In this document: positions 33,607 to 41,492 of the stretch, piece by piece
Layout of the letters: each line of letters opens with the position of its first letter
How positions within the stretch are numbered: position 1 is the first letter of the stretch
From: DATKXO01 sp035528995
GTDB taxonomy: Bacteria; Planctomycetota; Phycisphaerae; UBA1845
Length of the DNA: 64,000 nt
Reading direction: 5' to 3'
NCBI GenBank assembly: GCA_035528995.1
Contig: DATKXO010000466.1
Location: 1-64,000, forward strand
Program-made: the position numbers and the translations under genes
Notes under the pieces: model-generated
What the model saw: only the letters and a program-made list of their open reading frames with translations
The model's database searches: none
Told to the model about the DNA's origin: nothing

Positions 33607-34266
33607 GTGCCTGCTAGCAAGCCACCCAAGCTGGATACTATCGATAACCTGCTCAAAGCCATGCTGGTGTTCTCGCGCACGGTGGACAACGTCCTGGAGT
33701 CGCGGGCCGTGGAAGGTGCCGTGGGCCAGCCCCTATCGTCTTCCAAGGTGCAGATCCTGCGGCTGCTGGGTCAACGGGGAGGTCAGACCGCCAGCCGGGT
33801 GGCCCGTTACCTGGGCGTCAGCAACCCGGCGGTGAGTCAGATCATCGACTCGATGGTGGCCGACAAGCTGGTGATTCGGGAGACGGGGCTGCACGACCGC
33901 CGGGAGGTGAACCTGCGCCTGACGGAACGGGGCCGACAGTTCTTCCACGCGATGCGACGCCAACAGCGGCACCTGCTCCGCAACGCGATCCGCAGCGCCA
34001 GCAGTCCGGCGGTGGACCGGTGGATCAAGACGCTGCTGGATGCGGCGGGCAGCATGGCCCAGGCCGACCAGGCCTTCGAGCGGTTCTGCCTGCAGTGCGG
34101 GGCCCACGCGGACGGGACCTGTGTGCTGGTCGGCGGGGACGCGGAGTGCGTGTTCCTGCAGCAGCCCGGCCGGAAGGCCGGAGGGACTGGCCGTCGTCGG
34201 ACGGCGCCGGTCCGGCGAACCACCAAGAAGACGGCCCGTCGAAAGGCGGTTCGCGCCCGGTCGTGA
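33607..34266 (+). CDS. MarR-family regulator with C-terminal cysteine cluster and basic tail
   Basis: 219 residues from the GTG at 33607. Residues 15-140 form a MarR-type winged helix: LSSSKVQILRLLGQRG, recognition region GVSNPAVSQIIDSMVADKLV, wing DRREVNLRLTERG. After the dimerisation helices comes a four-cysteine cluster FCLQCGAHADGTCVLVGGDAEC (near residues 160-182, spacing C-x2-C-x7-C-x8-C). The last ~28 residues are very basic (TGRRRTAPVRRTTKKTARRK), like histone-H1-type tails. The cluster could bind zinc or an iron-sulfur centre and act as a sensor; the tail could add nonspecific DNA binding. Both are inference. Targets unknown; no divergent gene shares its upstream region. Confidence 0.82.
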   Translation: MPASKPPKLDTIDNLLKAMLVFSRTVDNVLESRAVEGAVGQPLSSSKVQILRLLGQRGGQTASRVARYLGVSNPAVSQIIDSMVADKLVIRETGLHDRREVNLRLTERGRQFFHAMRRQQRHLLRNAIRSASSPAVDRWIKTLLDAAGSMAQADQAFERFCLQCGAHADGTCVLVGGDAECVFLQQPGRKAGGTGRRRTAPVRRTTKKTARRKAVRARS

Positions 34267-34454
34267 AGCATCGGCGATGGAAACGGGCACTGCGCCAGGG
34301 TTGTTGGAGACGGTCGGCGCGTGTCGGGGGATTCCAGCGGTTGCGCGGCGCGGCGGACCACCCGATGGAGACGTCAGCGGCGCGGGGCTGGGCGCTTTGG
34401 GCGCCCGTTTGGTGACGCACTCCGAAGTTTCACCTCGATTTGTGTTTTTTGTTC

Positions 34455-34483
34455 TTGCACGGCGTAGGGCGGTCGGATAGTGT
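34455..34483 (+). promoter_or_regulatory. Probable promoter of the 34.5-kb structured RNA
   Basis: TTGCAC (34455-34460), a 17-base spacer and TAGTGT (34478-34483), with a T-rich stretch just upstream (TGTGTTTTTTG). No coding gene follows on this strand before the terminator at 34694, so the transcript would be non-coding, starting near 34490. Confidence 0.45.
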
Positions 34484-34489
34484 GCCGCC

Positions 34490-34694
34490 GGAGGCACGGT
34501 TCTGGCGCGACATTGTTGTCCACGTCGGGCCAGCAACGGGGTCTACAACGAGTCAAGCTAGGCGGGAGAGAGAGAACGGTGATCCGCCGGGCGCTTTGAC
34601 GATAGCCGCACGTTGGTGCGGAAAGTCGATAGACTCTCTCTCTCCCTCCCAGGCTTGGGTTGCTCTCACGAGTAGCACTGGCCTGGGTTTTTTT
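34490..34694 (+). ncRNA. Candidate stand-alone structured RNA (~205 nt), unknown family
   Basis: No reading frame is convincing here, but the region has a promoter, strong secondary structure and an intrinsic terminator. A perfect 12-base-pair helix joins GGGAGAGAGAGA (34564-34575) with TCTCTCTCTCCC (34635-34646). Inside it is a perfect 6-bp hairpin CCGCAC-GTTG-GTGCGG (34606-34621). The terminator helix follows at once. It does not match the signatures I know for tmRNA, RNase P, SRP RNA or common riboswitches; 6S RNA cannot be excluded from sequence alone. It lies between the MarR gene and a convergent gene, so it is not a leader of a downstream plus-strand gene. Confidence 0.5.
34648..34694 (+). 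terminator. Intrinsic terminator of the candidate RNA
   Basis: CCCAGGC (34648-34654) pairs with GCCTGGG (34681-34687), followed by seven T. The loop holds an inner hairpin (GCTCTC-AC-GAGTAGC). A run of T after a GC stem is rare in this high-GC window, which makes the call fairly safe. Confidence 0.75.
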
Positions 34695-34740
34695 ACGACT
34701 GTCGCGATCCTCCCACGTCGTCAACGGCGGAAGCCCGGGA

Positions 34741-34808
34741 AGAATAAAGAAAAGGCGGGCCGGCTCAGGACAGCACCGGACTCGTTCTGCGTCCTGGCCG
34801 GGCCCGCC
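34741..34808 (-). terminator. Intrinsic terminator facing left, convergent with the RNA terminator
   Basis: The arms GGCGGGCCGGCTCAGGAC (34754-34771) and GTCCTGGCCGGGCCCGCC (34791-34808) pair along ~17 bases with one bulge on each side. On the minus strand the stem is followed by TTTTCTTTATTCTT. It probably ends transcripts from the SAM hydrolase gene, whose stop is ~300 bases upstream. The ~295 bases between (34809-35104) hold no gene I can support and could be a long 3' UTR. Confidence 0.7.
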
Positions 34809-35104
34809 GGCGCGTACCGTCTTCGCGGTGGCGGTGTCGGGCGGCGCCCGGTGGGCGATACCTTGGTGTTGTCGGGCGCTCGCTTGTTGTTACCCCTCTC
34901 CGTCGGGTGGACAGCGGCTAGAGTCGAGCGGCTGTGAGCGGCTTGCGAACCACCCCGTGGTGTCGACGCCGAGGTCCGCGTGTCCCGCCGAATAGACCGT
35001 CGCGTCAAACACCGTTCGGACCCCATTATCCCGAGGGCCAAGTGGCCGGCCAGGGTAGTGCCCGGGTGCCGGGACACATGCGGGCGCTGCCCGGGCGTCG
35101 TGAG

Positions 35105-35968
35105 TCAGTGGTGGATCTGCACCTGACTGCCGGCGCGGGCGCCCAACAGCTCGGCGGCGGAAGCCGCGTTGCGGGCGATCTCGACCAGGCCTTCCGCGTT
35201 GGGCAACACGACCAGCGAACCCGGCGGCACATCGGCGTAGGTGCGGGCCCAGGTGGCGGGACGGGATTGCTGCTCGACGAGCACCGAAACGGTCGGCGTC
35301 TTTTTTGAGAAGGTGTCCGACAGCCAACGGGCCGGGATGTTGGTGATCAGGTTGCCGTAATGGTCCACGTGGACGATCTGCCCGGTGATCTTCCCGGCCG
35401 TCCGCGCCGGCTCGTGGGCGGGTAGCATGACCGGGTCGCCGATCTCCGGGCCGACGCGCCGCGGCGGGAATCCACTTGCCAACAGGCCGCCGACCGGGCC
35501 GTAGATGTCGCGACCGTGGAAGGTGGCCGACAGCGCTCCCGGCCGCAGCAGCGATTCGTCGGTGATCTCCCAGGCCCGGTCCAGGCCCTGATCGCGAACC
35601 ACACCGGTGAACAGGCCGTTGTCCGGACCGACGTAGAGCCGGCCGGCGCGGGTTCGCAGAACGATGGAGCGGCGCTGCGTGCCCACGCCTGGATCGACGA
35701 CAGCGACGAAGATCGTGTGTTCGGGGAACTCGCGTGACGCCCGGGCCAGCAGGTAACTCCCCTCGACGATGTCGAAGGGAGTGACCTGGTGGGTGATGGT
35801 GATCAGATGGGCGTCGGGGCAGTTGCGCAGAACGGCTCCGGCCAGGACACCGGCGTAGGCGTCGGTCGTTCCGTAGTCGGTCAGCAGAGCCACTGAGGGC
35901 GGCGTGGACGTGGTGCCGGCGCAGCCGGCCACGAGAATCGTCGTCGAGAGAATCACGAAGCGTCGCAC
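35105..35968 (-). CDS. Lipoprotein of the SAM hydrolase / halogenase-like (DUF62) family
   Basis: About 287 residues from the GTG at 35968, which has AGGAG eight bases upstream; the frame is open to 36040 but that leader is not signal-like. A lipoprotein signal ends LVAGC (Cys near residue 16). The rest is the S-adenosyl-L-methionine hydroxide adenosyltransferase family (related to fluorinase and chlorinase): ALLTDYGTTDAYAGVLAGAV opens it, then ITITHQVTPFDIVEGSYLL, VAVVDPGVGTQRR, YVGPDNGLFTGV and, in the C-terminal beta domain, VDHYGNLITNI. The family cleaves SAM to adenosine and methionine. Export as a lipoprotein is odd, because SAM is a cytoplasmic metabolite. Confidence 0.85.
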   Translation of the reverse strand: MRRFVILSTTILVAGCAGTTSTPPSVALLTDYGTTDAYAGVLAGAVLRNCPDAHLITITHQVTPFDIVEGSYLLARASREFPEHTIFVAVVDPGVGTQRRSIVLRTRAGRLYVGPDNGLFTGVVRDQGLDRAWEITDESLLRPGALSATFHGRDIYGPVGGLLASGFPPRRVGPEIGDPVMLPAHEPARTAGKITGQIVHVDHYGNLITNIPARWLSDTFSKKTPTVSVLVEQQSRPATWARTYADVPPGSLVVLPNAEGLVEIARNAASAAELLGARAGSQVQIHH

Positions 35969-36200
35969 GGGGTTGCTCCTGCCGTTTGGCGACGTCAGCG
36001 CGTTGTTTTTGCCTGCGCATTGCGCCACCGGTTCGCACAAGCCCGGCCCATGACTGGATGCCCAGGGTAACAGGAAACCGGCGGCTGCACAGCCGGTGGC
36101 ATGCGGTGACGCCGCACCGGGTTGTGATGCAGCGGTCCGGACGTGGCCTCGGCACCGTGTCAGGACGATCGGTCGTCGCGCACTGCGAGCCGCTACGAGA

Positions 36201-36228
36201 AAGCCCCAGCCGAGGTCGGCCGGGGCTT
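36201..36228 (-). terminator. Intrinsic terminator downstream of the 36315 gene
   Basis: AAGCCCCAGCCGA-GGT-CGGCCGGGGCTT forms a strong hairpin ~86 bases past the stop of the minus-strand gene. On that strand it is followed by TTTCTCG, a short T-run. Confidence 0.55.
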
Positions 36229-36314
36229 CTGGGGGAATCAGGCGTTTGTCCCCCGCAGGGCGCGTCGCGTTCGTTGCCCGCTCATGCCGCAGTCATGCGT
36301 GCCGCGGTCGGGCT

Positions 36315-38612
36315 TTACGGGACCGAGGCGGCGCCGGCGCCGCTGGCCAGCTTACTGTCCTCCAGGGCGGCCTCGAACCTGGCCAGGACGGCTTCGACGT
36401 CTTCGCGCCCCGAGCCATCGCCGCAGAGGTCGAGGCATTTCCTCTCCAACTCGACGGCGGTCTTGACGTTTCCGTTCTCGAACTCGGCCAGCGCGAGCGT
36501 GTCGACGAACGCCCAGTTCTTGTGCCCGGTCAGTTCGTTGGACCGCAACGACATTCTGCGGGCCAGCTCGGCATACTGACCCTGGTATTGCTCCTCGGTC
36601 AGCAGGCCCCAGGCGAAGTTGTTCAGCTCCGTCGGGCTGTCGTTGAGCTGCTGGAAGATCGAATCACCGCATGTCAGGGCCGCCGCATGGTCCTGCTTCT
36701 TGCAGGCCAGCACGTCGAATTTTTTCTGCAGCAGCTTGGTGCTGCCCGGCTGCTCGGCCAACCGGCTGTCGATGACATCGACGGCTTCGTCCCACTTCCC
36801 GTGGCGGACGGCCTTGGACAGCCGGGTGTTCATCTCCCGATGGTGCTGTTCCTTCTCGACCAACCCGCTGATGATGGGGCCGACGTCGGGCAGCCCGGTG
36901 ATCATGCCGGACAGGCGGAAGATATCGTTGGAGTGGTCGATGACCACCGACGCGACCGTGTCGGCCATCGGCTCGAGGAACGGCTCCATCTCGGCGATGT
37001 CGTCCGGCCCCATGAAGCGCTTGGCGATTTCCGCGCAGCGGCGCGGATGGGCGAAAAACGCCAGCGTGGTGTTCTGGTTGACCCGCGGAATGCTCTTGGC
37101 GAACGCGTCATCATCCAGGACCGACCGACCGGTTCGCATGGCCTGGATTGCCTGGGCGATGGCGGGCCGACTGGGCGAGACCAACACGTTGTGGTCGGCC
37201 ACGGCCAGGTAGACGGTGACGCCTTCGGGGAAGAGGTAACTGCGGGCGGAGACGCCTTCGATATCCACGCGGTCGCCTTCGATCGAGGTCGCCCCGACGG
37301 CCAGCGTGCCTACGCCCAGTGCGGTGGACCACAGGGCCTCGGATTTGGCAGGGTCGTTCACGGTGATGATGGCCGCCACGTCGGGGATCGGCAGGCCCGT
37401 AGGCGCTGTGCCGTCGGTCGGCGGCACGGCGAAGACCGCCAGGCCGGTGATGTTGGCGAAGATCTCACGCCCGAAGTCCATGGCCGTCACCACGGACGCC
37501 TGCGCACCGGCCGCCTGACCGACGTGGTACTCCGTCGATGCTTCGTTCAGCGCGGTCACCAGGAAAGCGGCCGCTCCCTCGGGGATGGACTTGACCGTCT
37601 CGGGATTGACCCGGGCGGTCCTGAAGAAGTTGTAGACCAGGTTGTGGTGGTCCTCGTCCAACCGCAAGGCCAGATCGAAGAACATGCCCTCGTCGCTGAT
37701 GCCGATGTGGCCCACCAGGGACTGGATGCTGTTGAGGTCCAGGACGGCCTGGGCGATGGCCATCTCCTGGCTCTGCGTACCGGCGGCGCCCAGCATGCTG
37801 TTGACCATCGGCATGATCGGCTTGGCGTTGATGCAGAAGAACACCATCGAGTCATCGCGATCTTTGAGGGCGTCGGCCAGCGCCTCGTTGGTCGCCAACG
37901 AGGAGGTTTCCTCCCCGTCCAGACGGCGCAGGACATTGATGATCTGCGGGCGCTGTGTGCTGACCACCACCAGCCGCGAGGTGAGCGTGACGGTGACCTG
38001 GCCTTCGATCTCGTAGGTGGGATAGCCGCGGATCGGCTTGACCGGCTTGCCGCCGATGGGCAATCCGGTCTCGATCAGTCCGCGAATCACGTCAACGTCT
38101 CCGGGATGGAAGACCAGCACGCCGGAGGGCATCTGTTTGAAGGGATCGAAGCCGGTGACGGCCACGGCCGCTCCGCGAATGCCGAGTAGCTCCTTGATCA
38201 GAGCCGGGCTGATCGCGACCCGCTGACCGCCCTCGCTTGTGGGCAGCTTCCCATCGGACAGCAGGCCCAGTTGTTCGAGCAGCCTGTTGAGCTGATCGCC
38301 GGGCTGCTTGATCTCGGCGTAGAGCAGCGTGTCGGCGGGCATGAGCCCGGCGAAGTCGGCACAGGCCAGCTCCTCCCGACAGGCCGCCAGGCGGGCACGG
38401 GCTTCCGACCGCAAGCCGGCGTCCGCACGCCCGTCATCGACCACCTCGCCGTATAGCTTGGCCGCTGTGGTCAGGTCGCCCTTGGCGTGGTCGATGTAGT
38501 AGGCCCGGTAGAACTTGGCGTCGGTCACCTCGGCCTGCACGCCCGACGTGACGGTCAGCAGGGCGAGCGCCGTGACCGCCAAAATGTGAAAGGTCCTTGC
38601 TTTCCCGATCAT
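36315..38612 (-). CDS. Large exported protein with a C-terminal TPR-like region
   Basis: 765 residues with a signal peptide (FHILAVTALALLTVTSGVQA, cleavage near 27). Early helices (YYIDHAKGDLTTAAKLYGEVVDD) look like one TPR unit. The central ~450 residues are an alpha/beta segment typical of long planctomycete periplasmic proteins (DTLLYAEIKQPGDQLNRLLEQ; ILVV-like strands; FDPFKQMPSGVLVF), similar in style to DUF3352-type proteins. The last ~130 residues are again TPR-like (WDEAVDVIDSRLAEQPGSTKLL, NWAFVDTLALAEFENGNVKTAVEL). I do not recognise a catalytic motif. It stands alone and ends at a good terminator. Periplasmic or envelope location is supported by the signal; function unknown. Confidence 0.75.
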   Translation of the reverse strand: MIGKARTFHILAVTALALLTVTSGVQAEVTDAKFYRAYYIDHAKGDLTTAAKLYGEVVDDGRADAGLRSEARARLAACREELACADFAGLMPADTLLYAEIKQPGDQLNRLLEQLGLLSDGKLPTSEGGQRVAISPALIKELLGIRGAAVAVTGFDPFKQMPSGVLVFHPGDVDVIRGLIETGLPIGGKPVKPIRGYPTYEIEGQVTVTLTSRLVVVSTQRPQIINVLRRLDGEETSSLATNEALADALKDRDDSMVFFCINAKPIMPMVNSMLGAAGTQSQEMAIAQAVLDLNSIQSLVGHIGISDEGMFFDLALRLDEDHHNLVYNFFRTARVNPETVKSIPEGAAAFLVTALNEASTEYHVGQAAGAQASVVTAMDFGREIFANITGLAVFAVPPTDGTAPTGLPIPDVAAIITVNDPAKSEALWSTALGVGTLAVGATSIEGDRVDIEGVSARSYLFPEGVTVYLAVADHNVLVSPSRPAIAQAIQAMRTGRSVLDDDAFAKSIPRVNQNTTLAFFAHPRRCAEIAKRFMGPDDIAEMEPFLEPMADTVASVVIDHSNDIFRLSGMITGLPDVGPIISGLVEKEQHHREMNTRLSKAVRHGKWDEAVDVIDSRLAEQPGSTKLLQKKFDVLACKKQDHAAALTCGDSIFQQLNDSPTELNNFAWGLLTEEQYQGQYAELARRMSLRSNELTGHKNWAFVDTLALAEFENGNVKTAVELERKCLDLCGDGSGREDVEAVLARFEAALEDSKLASGAGAASVP

Positions 38613-38862
38613 GACGAGATCTCCTGGAAATGAGGTGTCATGGTGAAGGCCGGATCATCCGCGACCCGGCTTGTGCGGCCGGGTCGTCCGGTTGGGGGCA
38701 CACTCCTCCCCCGCAAGGGCTGACGCAGCCCTTGGGTCATCCCCTTCCCATTCGGGGCGGTGCGGCGGATATTCTCGGAGGATTGTGTAGAGTTGTCGGC
38801 CGGCTCCTCGCCACCCAGCCCGACCGGGTTTTGTGTGCGTTTCGAGGGTCGCGGGGCCGGGC

Positions 38863-38875
38863 TATAGTACCGGCG
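38863..38875 (+). promoter_or_regulatory. Possible -10 element for a leaderless message
   Basis: TATAGT (38863-38868) lies seven bases before the GTG start at 38875, so a transcript initiated at the normal distance would begin at the start codon itself. The -35 is weak (TTTCGA at 17-base spacing). Confidence 0.35.
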
Positions 38876-39561
38876 TGCCTCGTGACGGTGCCAAGCGGGT
38901 GGTTCAGGTAGCGGTCTTCGCCGCGCTGTGCGCCAGCGCGGGCGGATGCCGGCTGCTGCCGCCGAACTACCTGCGACTGGTGACGGCGGAGCGGGCCGGC
39001 TGGTATCCACCCTTGCTGGGCTTCACCCGCGGGATCGCGGTCGAGTCGGACGACGGCGCCGGCATGGTCGTCATGGCCGGTCCCAGGGCGGTGTTGCTGT
39101 TCGACCACGCCGGGCCGACCAATCGGGTGCAACTCGCCTTCGTTCAGGATGAGCATCTGGTCCTGTACGAGCGGATCGGTCAGCGGATCGAACCGCCCGT
39201 TGCGGATCGCGACCTCGGCCGGGCGGGGGTCCGATGCCGGAAAGAGGACGGGCATCTGCGTGGCAGCATCGACGTGTTCGTGGCGGTCACCGAGCGTGAC
39301 GGGTTGGAGACCCCGGTTCTGTTTGAACATTACCCGCGCGTGATGCGGCTGGTGGGGTACTTCGCGGTGCCGCTGCGCGGGACTGCGGCGGAGGCCGCCC
39401 TCGATCCATCTGCGGTGCCGACGGCCGATGCCACCGCGCCGATCACCTGGCTCGGTGCAATGGGCGATCGGAAGAAAACGCGGCTTCCACGCCTGCCTAT
39501 CGTGGACGTCAAGTACCTGGTGCCGACCACACTGGTGGGTCGTCTGGTTGAGATGCCCTGA
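38875..39561 (+). CDS. Lipoprotein of unknown function
   Basis: About 228 residues from the GTG at 38875; an upstream in-frame start at 38833 lacks signal character. The N-terminus PRDGAKRVVQVAVFAALCASAGGC is a lipoprotein signal with lipobox SAGGC near residue 24. The mature part is mostly beta strands (MVVMAGPRAVLLFDHAG, RVQLAFVQDEHLVLYERIG) and ends near a membrane-distal basic segment (GDRKKTRLPRLP). No family recognised. It is flanked by a minus-strand gene and a nitrilase-family gene 211 bases on, and appears to be transcribed alone. Confidence 0.65.
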   Translation: MPRDGAKRVVQVAVFAALCASAGGCRLLPPNYLRLVTAERAGWYPPLLGFTRGIAVESDDGAGMVVMAGPRAVLLFDHAGPTNRVQLAFVQDEHLVLYERIGQRIEPPVADRDLGRAGVRCRKEDGHLRGSIDVFVAVTERDGLETPVLFEHYPRVMRLVGYFAVPLRGTAAEAALDPSAVPTADATAPITWLGAMGDRKKTRLPRLPIVDVKYLVPTTLVGRLVEMP

Positions 39562-39772
39562 AGCGTCGCGGGGCACTGCTTCGAGCTACGGCTCTGTTCC
39601 AGGCGACCCAGAGGCTTGCGCCGTAATGGTGTCAGTACGACGAATCTGATACCATGCCCCGGTTAATGGCCGGTAGGCCGGGATCGTACGAGCGCGAGCG
39701 CTGCGTGCGGTGGTTTTCGCGCCGCGGCCGTGTTGTCCGGTCAGTCCATGGTCCGTGTTGGAGACGTGCATC

Positions 39773-40642
39773 ATGCCGCGAAATGTACGAGCAGGTCTGA
39801 TCCAGGCTACGTTGTGCGAGCCGACCACCTCGCCGGTCGAGAAGATCAAGAAGGCGATGATCGACAAGCACGTGGACCTCATCGCCCGGGCGGCCGAGCA
39901 GGGCGCTCAGGTGTTGTGCCTGCAGGAGCTGTTCTACGGCCCCTACTTCTGCGCCGAGCAGGACCCCAAGTGGTACGGGCTGGTGGAGCGCATCCCCGAC
40001 GGGCCGACGACCCGGCTCATGTGCGAACTCGCCAAGAAGCACGGGATGGTCATGGTCGTGCCGGTCTACGAGGAGGACATCACCGGGGTCTACTACAACA
40101 CCGCCTCGGTCATCGACGCCGACGGCAGTTTCCTGGGCAAGTTCCGCAAGATGCACATCCCGCACTGCGCCCCGGGCTTCTGGGAGAAGTTCTACTTCCG
40201 TCCCGGCAACCTGGGCTACCCCGTCTTCGACACCCGTGTCGGCAAGGTGGCCGTCTACATCTGCTACGACCGGCACTTCCCCGAAGGTGCCCGGGCCCTG
40301 GGCCTGAACGGCGCCGAGATCGTCTTCAATCCGTCGGCCACGGTGGCCGGCCTGAGCGAGTACCTCTGGAAGCTCGAGCAGCCGGCCCATGCGGTGGCGA
40401 ATCAGTATTTCCTCGGGGCGATCAACCGCCCCGGCTGGGAGGACCCCTGGCGCATCGGCGAGTTCTACGGCCTGAGCTACCTGTGTGACCCCCGCGGCCA
40501 GATCATTGCCGAAGCTGCCCGCGCCGAAGACGCCATCGTCGTGGCCGACCTCGACCTGGATCAGATTCGCGAGGTCCGCAACGTCTGGCAGTTCTTCCGC
40601 GACCGCCGGCCGGATTCCTACGAGGCCCTGGTAGCCCCGTAG
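39773..40642 (+). CDS. Nitrilase-superfamily amidohydrolase (N-carbamoyl-amide type)
   Basis: 289 residues from the ATG at 39773. The Glu-Lys-Cys triad of carbon-nitrogen hydrolases is visible: Glu in VLCLQELFYGPYFC, Lys in GKFRKMHIPH, Cys in VAVYICYDRHFPEGAR. Segments PGFWEKFYFRPGN and RPGWEDPWRIGEFYG match N-carbamoylputrescine amidase and beta-ureidopropionase more than nitrilases proper. These enzymes release CO2 and ammonia from N-carbamoyl amines. A uracil/xanthine permease follows three genes on, so a role in pyrimidine breakdown (beta-ureidopropionase) is attractive. No dihydropyrimidinase is in the window, and polyamine synthesis is the alternative. Confidence 0.88.
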   Translation: MPRNVRAGLIQATLCEPTTSPVEKIKKAMIDKHVDLIARAAEQGAQVLCLQELFYGPYFCAEQDPKWYGLVERIPDGPTTRLMCELAKKHGMVMVVPVYEEDITGVYYNTASVIDADGSFLGKFRKMHIPHCAPGFWEKFYFRPGNLGYPVFDTRVGKVAVYICYDRHFPEGARALGLNGAEIVFNPSATVAGLSEYLWKLEQPAHAVANQYFLGAINRPGWEDPWRIGEFYGLSYLCDPRGQIIAEAARAEDAIVVADLDLDQIREVRNVWQFFRDRRPDSYEALVAP

Positions 40643-40673
40643 GTTAGAATGCACCGGACCAGGAGGTGACGCC

Positions 40674-40982
40674 ATGGCGATCGTCAAGGTCGATCCAGAG
40701 GACTGGAAAACCTCGAACACGGTTCAGCTCGATAGCGATGCGCCGAGCAACCGCGAAGCCCTTCTCGAGATTGACGAATGGGCAGCTGAACACGGGTTTG
40801 CGCGGGTCAACGAGCATTGGCTCAGGCGGATCATAACGCAGGACCGGTGTTGGCTCTTCCGCGGGGTGTGCTATCGGCTGACGCCGGAGGAACAGACCAG
40901 CGCCCAGGCCGCCGGGCGTGCCGCCGCTGACGCGCGGGGCAAGATGCCCACAGCTTCGCGCCGAGTCGACGACGACCGCTGA
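40674..40982 (+). CDS. Small protein before a PIN toxin, putative antitoxin
   Basis: 102 residues starting at an ATG with a near-perfect ribosome binding site (AGGAGGTGA four bases upstream), unusually strong for this window. The product is acidic at first (ALLEIDEWAAEHGF), with an aromatic segment DRCWLFRGVCYRL and a charged tail. I recognise no DNA-binding fold or antitoxin family. The case for an antitoxin is positional: it is short and is followed 23 bases later by a PIN-domain gene on the same strand. Confidence 0.6.
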   Translation: MAIVKVDPEDWKTSNTVQLDSDAPSNREALLEIDEWAAEHGFARVNEHWLRRIITQDRCWLFRGVCYRLTPEEQTSAQAAGRAAADARGKMPTASRRVDDDR

Positions 40983-41005
40983 GGTTAGGTGGAGGTCCGG
41001 TCCAC

Positions 41006-41491
41006 ATGCCCAAACGGCGCCGTATTGTCCCTGACAACTCTGTCATGATCCCGGCGTTCTTCCCGGAAGAGATCATCTACAGAGACAACCGGTTCGACGC
41101 GAGTAAAAGGGCCGAACGGATCGCCGACGCGATTCGCGGAACATCAGTGGACGCTTACGCGCCCGATCAACTCGTCTACGAATTCACCAAGGTTGCCAGG
41201 AGGAAGACGACCGAGGGAGCCCGCGTTGAAGACGCAACCGGTCAGTTGCACTGGTTTCGGGCTTTGCCGATCAGGCTCGTGTCCGTGCCCGAAATCGAGG
41301 ACAAGGCGTGGACACTCATGACCGAACACGCCATCCCGCCGCCGGACAGTTGGTATCTGGCCTGCGCGATGATCCAGAAGGCGGAGTTGTGGATCCTGTC
41401 ACGCGAAGAACGAGACCATTTCGGTGACCATGCCCTGGCTGTTCACCAGCAGGTGTTCTTCCTGACCGAGCATCAGTTCGACAAGCCGTAG
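41006..41491 (+). CDS. PIN-domain protein, putative toxin ribonuclease
   Basis: 161 residues. The PIN fold is suggested by the first acidic motif at the end of strand 1 (IVPDNSVMIPAFF), a middle Glu (QLVYEFTKVARR), the late Asp in PPPDSWYLACAMIQKAELW and the final ILSREERDHF. These are the three to four acidic positions that hold the metal in PIN ribonucleases. It is slightly longer than VapC (about 130) and the first motif is DNS rather than the common DTS/DAS. With the small gene before it, it forms a likely type II toxin-antitoxin pair. The permease gene begins one base after its stop. Confidence 0.7.
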   Translation: MPKRRRIVPDNSVMIPAFFPEEIIYRDNRFDASKRAERIADAIRGTSVDAYAPDQLVYEFTKVARRKTTEGARVEDATGQLHWFRALPIRLVSVPEIEDKAWTLMTEHAIPPPDSWYLACAMIQKAELWILSREERDHFGDHALAVHQQVFFLTEHQFDKP

Positions 41492-41492
41492 A

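Noticed and set aside
36096..38189. Plus-strand open frame (697 codons) opposite the 36315 gene
   Set aside because: The minus frame has a signal peptide and helical repeats; the plus frame is a GC shadow.
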